Source: Micrococcaceae bacterium | Lineage (GTDB): Bacteria > Actinomycetota > Actinomycetes > Actinomycetales > Micrococcaceae | Length of the DNA stretch: 45,293 nucleotides | Direction: 5' to 3' | NCBI GenBank assembly: GCA_025465475.1 | Contig: JAODMR010000002.1 | Span: forward strand, 1-45,293 | Shown here: in pieces, positions 41,947-45,293 of the stretch | How positions within the stretch are numbered: position 1 is the first letter of the stretch | How the letters are laid out: each line of letters begins with the position of its first letter | Translations under genes and position numbers: made by a program | The notes under the pieces: model-generated | What the model saw: only the letters and a program-made list of their open reading frames with translations | The model's database searches: none | Told to the model about the DNA's origin: nothing

Positions 41947-43629
41947 CTAGTCGCGGGTGAGGCGACGGTGCGTGACGCGATGGGGGCGAGCCGCATCAGC
42001 ACCGAGACGCTGGACCTTGTTTTCCTCGTAGGACTGGAAGTTGCCTTCGAACCAGTACCAGTTGGCCGGGTCCTCTTCGGTGCCTTCATAGGCCAGGATG
42101 TGCGTGGCCACCCGGTCCAGGAACCACCTATCGTGCGAAACGACGACGGCGCAACCGGGGAACTCGAGCAGGGCATTTTCGAGGCTGCTCAGGGTCTCAA
42201 CGTCCAGGTCGTTGGTGGGCTCATCGAGCAGGAGAAGGTTTCCGCCCTGCTTCAGGGTGAGCGCCAGGTTCAGGCGATTCCGCTCGCCACCGGAAAGAAC
42301 CCCTGCCTTCTTCTGCTGGTCCGGCCCCTTGAATCCGAAAGCTGCCACATAGGCACGGGAGGGCATTTCCACTTGGCCCACCTGGATGTAGTCCAGCCCG
42401 TCGGACACGACTTCCCACAGCGTCTTGTTGGGATCGATTCCCCCACGGCTCTGATCCGCGTAGGAAATCTTCACCGAGTCGCCGACCTTGAGGTCACCCC
42501 CGTCCAGGGGTTCCAGACCGACGATCGTCTTGAACAACGTCGTCTTACCCACACCGTTGGGCCCGATGACGCCAACGATGCCATTGCGCGGCAGGGAGAA
42601 GGACAGTCCGTCGATGAGCGTACGGTCCTCGAAACCCTTCTGCAGGCCCTTGGCGTCAAGGACCAGTCCGCCAAGCCGGGGTCCCGGTGGGATCTGAATT
42701 TCCTCGAAGTCGAGTTTGCGGGTGCGGTCCGCCTCGGCTGCCATTTCCTCGTAGCGGGCAAGACGGGCCTTGGACTTGGTCTGCCGGCCCTTGGCGTTGG
42801 ACCGAACCCATTCGAGCTCCTCCGACAAGCGCTTGGAGAGCTTGGCGTCCTTCTTGCCCTGCACTTCCAGGCGGGCGCGCTTCTTCTCCAGGTAGGTCGA
42901 GTAGTTGCCCTCGTACGGGTACAGGTGGCCGCGGTCAACCTCGGCGATCCATTCAGCGACGTGGTCCAGGAAGTACCGGTCGTGGGTGACGGCCAGTACG
43001 GCGCCGGCGTAGCTGGACAGGTGCTGTTCCAGCCACAGCACGCTTTCGGCGTCCAGGTGGTTGGTCGGTTCGTCCAGCAGCAGCAGGTCAGGCTTCTGCA
43101 GCAGCAATTTGCACAGCGCCACACGGCGACGCTCTCCACCGGACAGGACTGTGACGTCGGCGTCGCCGGGCGGGCAGCGGAGGGCATCCATCGCCTGTTC
43201 CAGCTGGGAGTCGAGGTCCCAGGCATCGGCCGCGTCAATCGCCTCCTGCAGCTGCCCCATTTCTTCGAGGAGCTTGTCGTAGTCAGCGTCCGGGCTGGCC
43301 ATTTCCTCGGAGATCTCGTTGAAGCGTTGGATTTTTCCGTAGATCTCGCCAACACCCTCTTGGACGTTACCGAGGACGGTCTTGGTTTCGTTCAGGGGCG
43401 GCTCCTGGAGCAGGATGCCGACGCTGTAGCCGGGGCTGAGTCCCGCCTCACCGTTGGAGGGCGTGTCCAGGCCAGCCATGATTTTCAAAATGTTGGATTT
43501 ACCGGCACCATTCGGACCCACAACGCCAATCTTCGCGCCCGGGAAGAAGGACATGCTTACGTCGTCGAGGATAACTTTGTCGCCAACAGCCTTGCGGGCC
43601 TTGGTCATTGTGTAGATAAATTCCGCCAT
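41947..43629 (-). CDS. ettA: Energy-dependent translational throttle EttA (ABC-F)
   Basis: EttA binds the ribosomal E site and gates the first peptide bond according to the ATP level. It has two ABC domains, each with LSGGER signatures (LSGGERRRV and LSGGERNRL) and Walker B DEPTNHLD / DEPTNDLD, joined by the Arm-type linker. The 560-residue length is normal. In the first domain Walker A reads GPNGAGKSN, with Asn in place of the usual Thr or Ser; the second is a regular GPNGVGKTT. A TAGCCT hexamer lies six bases before the ATG at 43629 and no ribosome binding site is present. The neighbour ssb matches Rv2477c-Rv2478c. Confidence 0.96.
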   Translation of the reverse strand: MAEFIYTMTKARKAVGDKVILDDVSMSFFPGAKIGVVGPNGAGKSNILKIMAGLDTPSNGEAGLSPGYSVGILLQEPPLNETKTVLGNVQEGVGEIYGKIQRFNEISEEMASPDADYDKLLEEMGQLQEAIDAADAWDLDSQLEQAMDALRCPPGDADVTVLSGGERRRVALCKLLLQKPDLLLLDEPTNHLDAESVLWLEQHLSSYAGAVLAVTHDRYFLDHVAEWIAEVDRGHLYPYEGNYSTYLEKKRARLEVQGKKDAKLSKRLSEELEWVRSNAKGRQTKSKARLARYEEMAAEADRTRKLDFEEIQIPPGPRLGGLVLDAKGLQKGFEDRTLIDGLSFSLPRNGIVGVIGPNGVGKTTLFKTIVGLEPLDGGDLKVGDSVKISYADQSRGGIDPNKTLWEVVSDGLDYIQVGQVEMPSRAYVAAFGFKGPDQQKKAGVLSGGERNRLNLALTLKQGGNLLLLDEPTNDLDVETLSSLENALLEFPGCAVVVSHDRWFLDRVATHILAYEGTEEDPANWYWFEGNFQSYEENKVQRLGADAARPHRVTHRRLTRD

Positions 43630-43635
43630 ACTTCA

Positions 43636-43641
43636 AGGCTA
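43636..43641 (-). promoter_or_regulatory. Candidate -10 for a leaderless ettA transcript
   Basis: TAGCCT on the minus strand, exactly six bases before the ettA ATG. The -35 is weak. Confidence 0.4.
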
Positions 43642-43772
43642 GTGGGTGTCGGGTGATAACTCACATTGACCGTTGGCCGCAAGCCCGTGCTGCGCGGCCC
43701 GTTTCCGAACTCTCATTCCTCCGCTCGGGAACGACGGGCAGGTCCTCGGCGTGCTACGCCTGCGCAACAGGG

Positions 43773-44315
43773 CTACCTGGCACTCAGCAGTTCCCCGGTT
43801 GCCGTGTCAACCAATTCCCCGTCGTCGGTGTCATGGTAGGCCTCATCCTCGGGTCCGTTGGCCTCCCGGTCTGCCCCGTCCCCACCATCGGCACCGTCGT
43901 CGCTGCCGCCTTGCCCGGCGTCGTCATGGCGCGCATCGGAGGTCTCGTGCCGTGGCTGGACAGGGCGCTGGAACCGGGCAGTGCCCCAACCGAGGTCGTG
44001 GCCGACGACGTCCGCGTCAATATCCGGTGACGTTCCTGATTTGCCATCCTCGGTGCTCCATTGCCGCAGTCTGAGCCGTCCGCTCACCACCACTGGATCG
44101 CCCTTGTTCACGCTGCAGGCCAGATTCTGGGCCAGATGACGAAAAGCCGTCACGTTGTACCAATTGGTTTCCGCGTCCACCCACTTGTGGGTTTCGCGGT
44201 CCAGCTTGCGGTCCGTCGATGCCAACCGAAAGCTCGCCATCGGCAAGCCGGAGTTGGTAGTGAACACGCGTACCTCCGTTGCCACAAATCCCCGAACCGT
44301 GATGATGTCTGCCAT
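43773..44315 (-). CDS. ssb: Second single-stranded DNA-binding protein (SsbB type)
   Basis: A 180-residue protein with an OB-fold SSB domain at the N terminus (ITVRGFVATEVRVFTTNSG, TNWYNVTAFRHLAQNLACSV, KGDPVVVSGRLRLRQW). The C terminus is acidic and Gly/Asp-rich but ends in TATGELLSAR, without the DDDIPF-like tip by which the main SSB recruits repair and replication proteins. This and its place next to ettA fit the secondary SSB of actinobacteria. The ATG at 44315 has AAGGGG six bases upstream. Confidence 0.92.
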   Translation of the reverse strand: MADIITVRGFVATEVRVFTTNSGLPMASFRLASTDRKLDRETHKWVDAETNWYNVTAFRHLAQNLACSVNKGDPVVVSGRLRLRQWSTEDGKSGTSPDIDADVVGHDLGWGTARFQRPVQPRHETSDARHDDAGQGGSDDGADGGDGADREANGPEDEAYHDTDDGELVDTATGELLSAR

Positions 44316-44507
44316 GTCATTCCCCTTCGTTCCCTTCGCACCGCCTTCGCGGTTCCGAATGCGTAGGATCAGCCAACCGCAGCGGCTAGCCCACCGGCAG
44401 GGGAAAACGGCCGGCTGTGGTCTTCCCGCGGTGGTGCGCACCCTGTGCAGGAGCGCCGGCGACGGTGAACCTGATATTTTGGACGAGGTTTCACCACTGA
44501 AGCCAAA

Positions 44508-44580
44508 GCCTCGGTAGCTCAGCGGATAGAGCAGGAGCCTTCTAATCTCTTGGTCGCAGGTTCGATTCCTGTCCGGGGCA
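44508..44580 (+). tRNA. tRNA-Arg (anticodon TCT), integration target
   Basis: 73 bases: acceptor GCCTCGG/CCGGGGC (one T-G pair), D arm GCTCAGCGGATAGAGC, anticodon loop CTTCTAA (anticodon TCT), T arm GCAGGTTCGATTCCTGT, discriminator A. The anticodon stem GGAGC/TCTCT has one mismatch next to the loop and one G-T pair, so it is weak. The next gene is an integrase reading towards it, so this tRNA is the probable attachment site. GATATT, about 30 bases upstream, is a possible -10. Confidence 0.92.
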
Positions 44581-44584
44581 CTTC

Positions 44585-44619
44585 CACCCTCAGTTCCCGC
44601 GGGAATTGAGGGTGTTTTT
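44585..44619 (+). terminator. Terminator of tRNA-Arg, overlapping the integrase 3' end
   Basis: CACCCTCAGTTCCCGC/GGGAATTGAGGGTG pairs along 14 bases with a one-base offset, and TTTTT follows on the plus strand. The integrase stop codon lies inside the left arm. Confidence 0.8.
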
Positions 44620-45293
44620 CTCGTCGTGGTCGGCCGACTGTAGGTTTACTGTAGGTTTTGAAAACCCGAAGGCTTCAAGGATGTTGGAGTGATCGATGGT
44701 TGCCCGTTCCGTGAAGATGTAGTGCTTCTTGGTCACGGCATCGCTCGCGTGGCCCAACTGTTTCGCTGCGGCCGCGGAGCCCATCTGCTCGCTGATGAGC
44801 GTCGCTACGGCCTTCCTCGCGATCTTCGGGGTGACCCATTCGAAGCCGGTGCCCTGCAGGAGTTCCCGCCGGCGGCCTCTGTAAGTGTCAGGATCCATGA
44901 TGGTGCCGGCCGCGGACGCGAACACCACCTCCCCTGAACCTTCTTCGCGGCGCCGCTCCAGCATGGCCAGGCAGAACCCGGGCAGGGCCAGCTTCCGGTC
45001 GTCCCTGCCCTTGGTGTGTGGCTGGATGTGCAGCCCTCCCCCGTCCGCCAGCTTCTTCCGGTACACGGTGCCGTTGATCTCGACCACACCTGCCTCAAGG
45101 TCGACGTCCGACCACCTGATGGCCAACGCCTCATTGGGCCGGACCCCGGTAGCAATCATGAAATCCTCCAAGTCGAGGAGGACCTGTCGGCTGCCGGGGT
45201 TGGTCTTGTGCGGAGCAGCGACTTTCGCCGCCATGCTGGTCCGGAATTCCACGAATTGGGCCGGGGTCAACGCACGGATGGGTGCACCGTCCG
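44590..45293 (-). CDS. int: Tyrosine recombinase/phage integrase, C-terminal part (5' end beyond window)
   Basis: The frame is open to the window edge, so the N-terminal DNA-binding part is not visible. The catalytic domain shows the first arginine in TGVRPNEALAIRW, the second arginine in TPKIARKAVATLI, the histidine in QLGHASDAVT and the tyrosine nucleophile in KKHYI. The usual HxxR histidine is replaced by lysine (KIAR). The stop codon lies nine bases after tRNA-Arg, the typical arrangement of an integrative element's att end. A temperate phage or an integrative element is expected to continue past the window. Confidence 0.9.
   Translation of the reverse strand, partial: DGAPIRALTPAQFVEFRTSMAAKVAAPHKTNPGSRQVLLDLEDFMIATGVRPNEALAIRWSDVDLEAGVVEINGTVYRKKLADGGGLHIQPHTKGRDDRKLALPGFCLAMLERRREEGSGEVVFASAAGTIMDPDTYRGRRRELLQGTGFEWVTPKIARKAVATLISEQMGSAAAAKQLGHASDAVTKKHYIFTERATIDHSNILEAFGFSKPTVNLQSADHDEKNTLNSRGN

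Noticed and set aside
41455-43656. Long plus-strand frame over tesB and ettA
   Set aside because: It overlaps tesB out of frame and is antisense to ettA. The protein resembles no family.

Overview
The window is a high-GC actinobacterial chromosome segment, most likely from a member of the Micrococcaceae (Arthrobacter or Pseudarthrobacter type). This rests on gene order, protein character and intergenic repeats recognised by eye; no database search was possible. The order rsfS, nadD, proA, proB, obgE, rpmA, rplU, rne, ndk, DUF4233 gene, folC, valS, clpX, clpP2, clpP1, tig, nei2, rpiB, mycothiol nitroreductase-like gene, pepN, glbO, thioesterase, ettA, second ssb matches, from memory, the block Rv2420c to Rv2478c of Mycobacterium tuberculosis. 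Most of the window is therefore conserved core chromosome, not an accessory island.

Layout. 1-7860: tRNA-Ala(GGC) and a minus-strand cluster of rsfS, a tail-anchored protein gene, nadD, a small membrane protein gene, proA, proB, obgE, rpmA and rplU (ribosome maturation, NAD and proline synthesis). 8150-9873: a ThiD-TenA fusion under a TPP riboswitch. 10087-14198: a short tandem-repeat array and a very large RNase E/G gene. 14676-15485: a VKOR-family membrane protein. 15502-18016: a palindromic repeat array, then ndk, the DUF4233 gene and folC. 18017-21642: ileS with an upstream T-box. 21676-26672: a GCS2-family ligase, an SDR oxidoreductase and divergent valS. 26684-32035: repeats, a DsbA-fold nitroreductase-like protein, and the proteostasis genes clpX, clpP2, clpP1 and tig. 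32108-32376: divergent tRNA-Pro and tRNA-Gly. 32420-34824: nei2, rpiB and a membrane protein gene. 34966-39631: pepN, repeats, an OsmC protein, a small MscS channel and a truncated haemoglobin. 39685-44315: a hypothetical gene, two acyl-CoA thioesterases, ettA and ssb. 44508-45293: tRNA-Arg(TCT) followed by a C-terminal integrase part, which marks the edge of an integrated element that continues past the window.

How the parts work together. The genes serve translation and its quality control (rsfS, obgE, L21, L27, two tRNA synthetases, ettA, tig, ClpXP, PepN), RNA decay (rne), cofactors (NAD, folate, thiamine) and thiol or redox chemistry (VKOR, DsbA-like protein, OsmC). Two cis-RNA switches are clear: a TPP riboswitch whose 3' end overlaps the ribosome binding site of thiD-tenA, and an actinobacterial T-box before ileS whose leader contains an exact complement of the ileS ribosome binding site.

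The points most worth a second look are dispersed palindromic repeats, including copies inserted in frame within ileS; a FolC whose P-loop has lost its lysine; several start codons lying exactly six bases after a -10-like hexamer, suggesting leaderless transcripts; and the tRNA-Arg/integrase junction. I did not find a wholly new multi-gene system; the novelty is mainly in repeats, leaders and unusual active-site residues.
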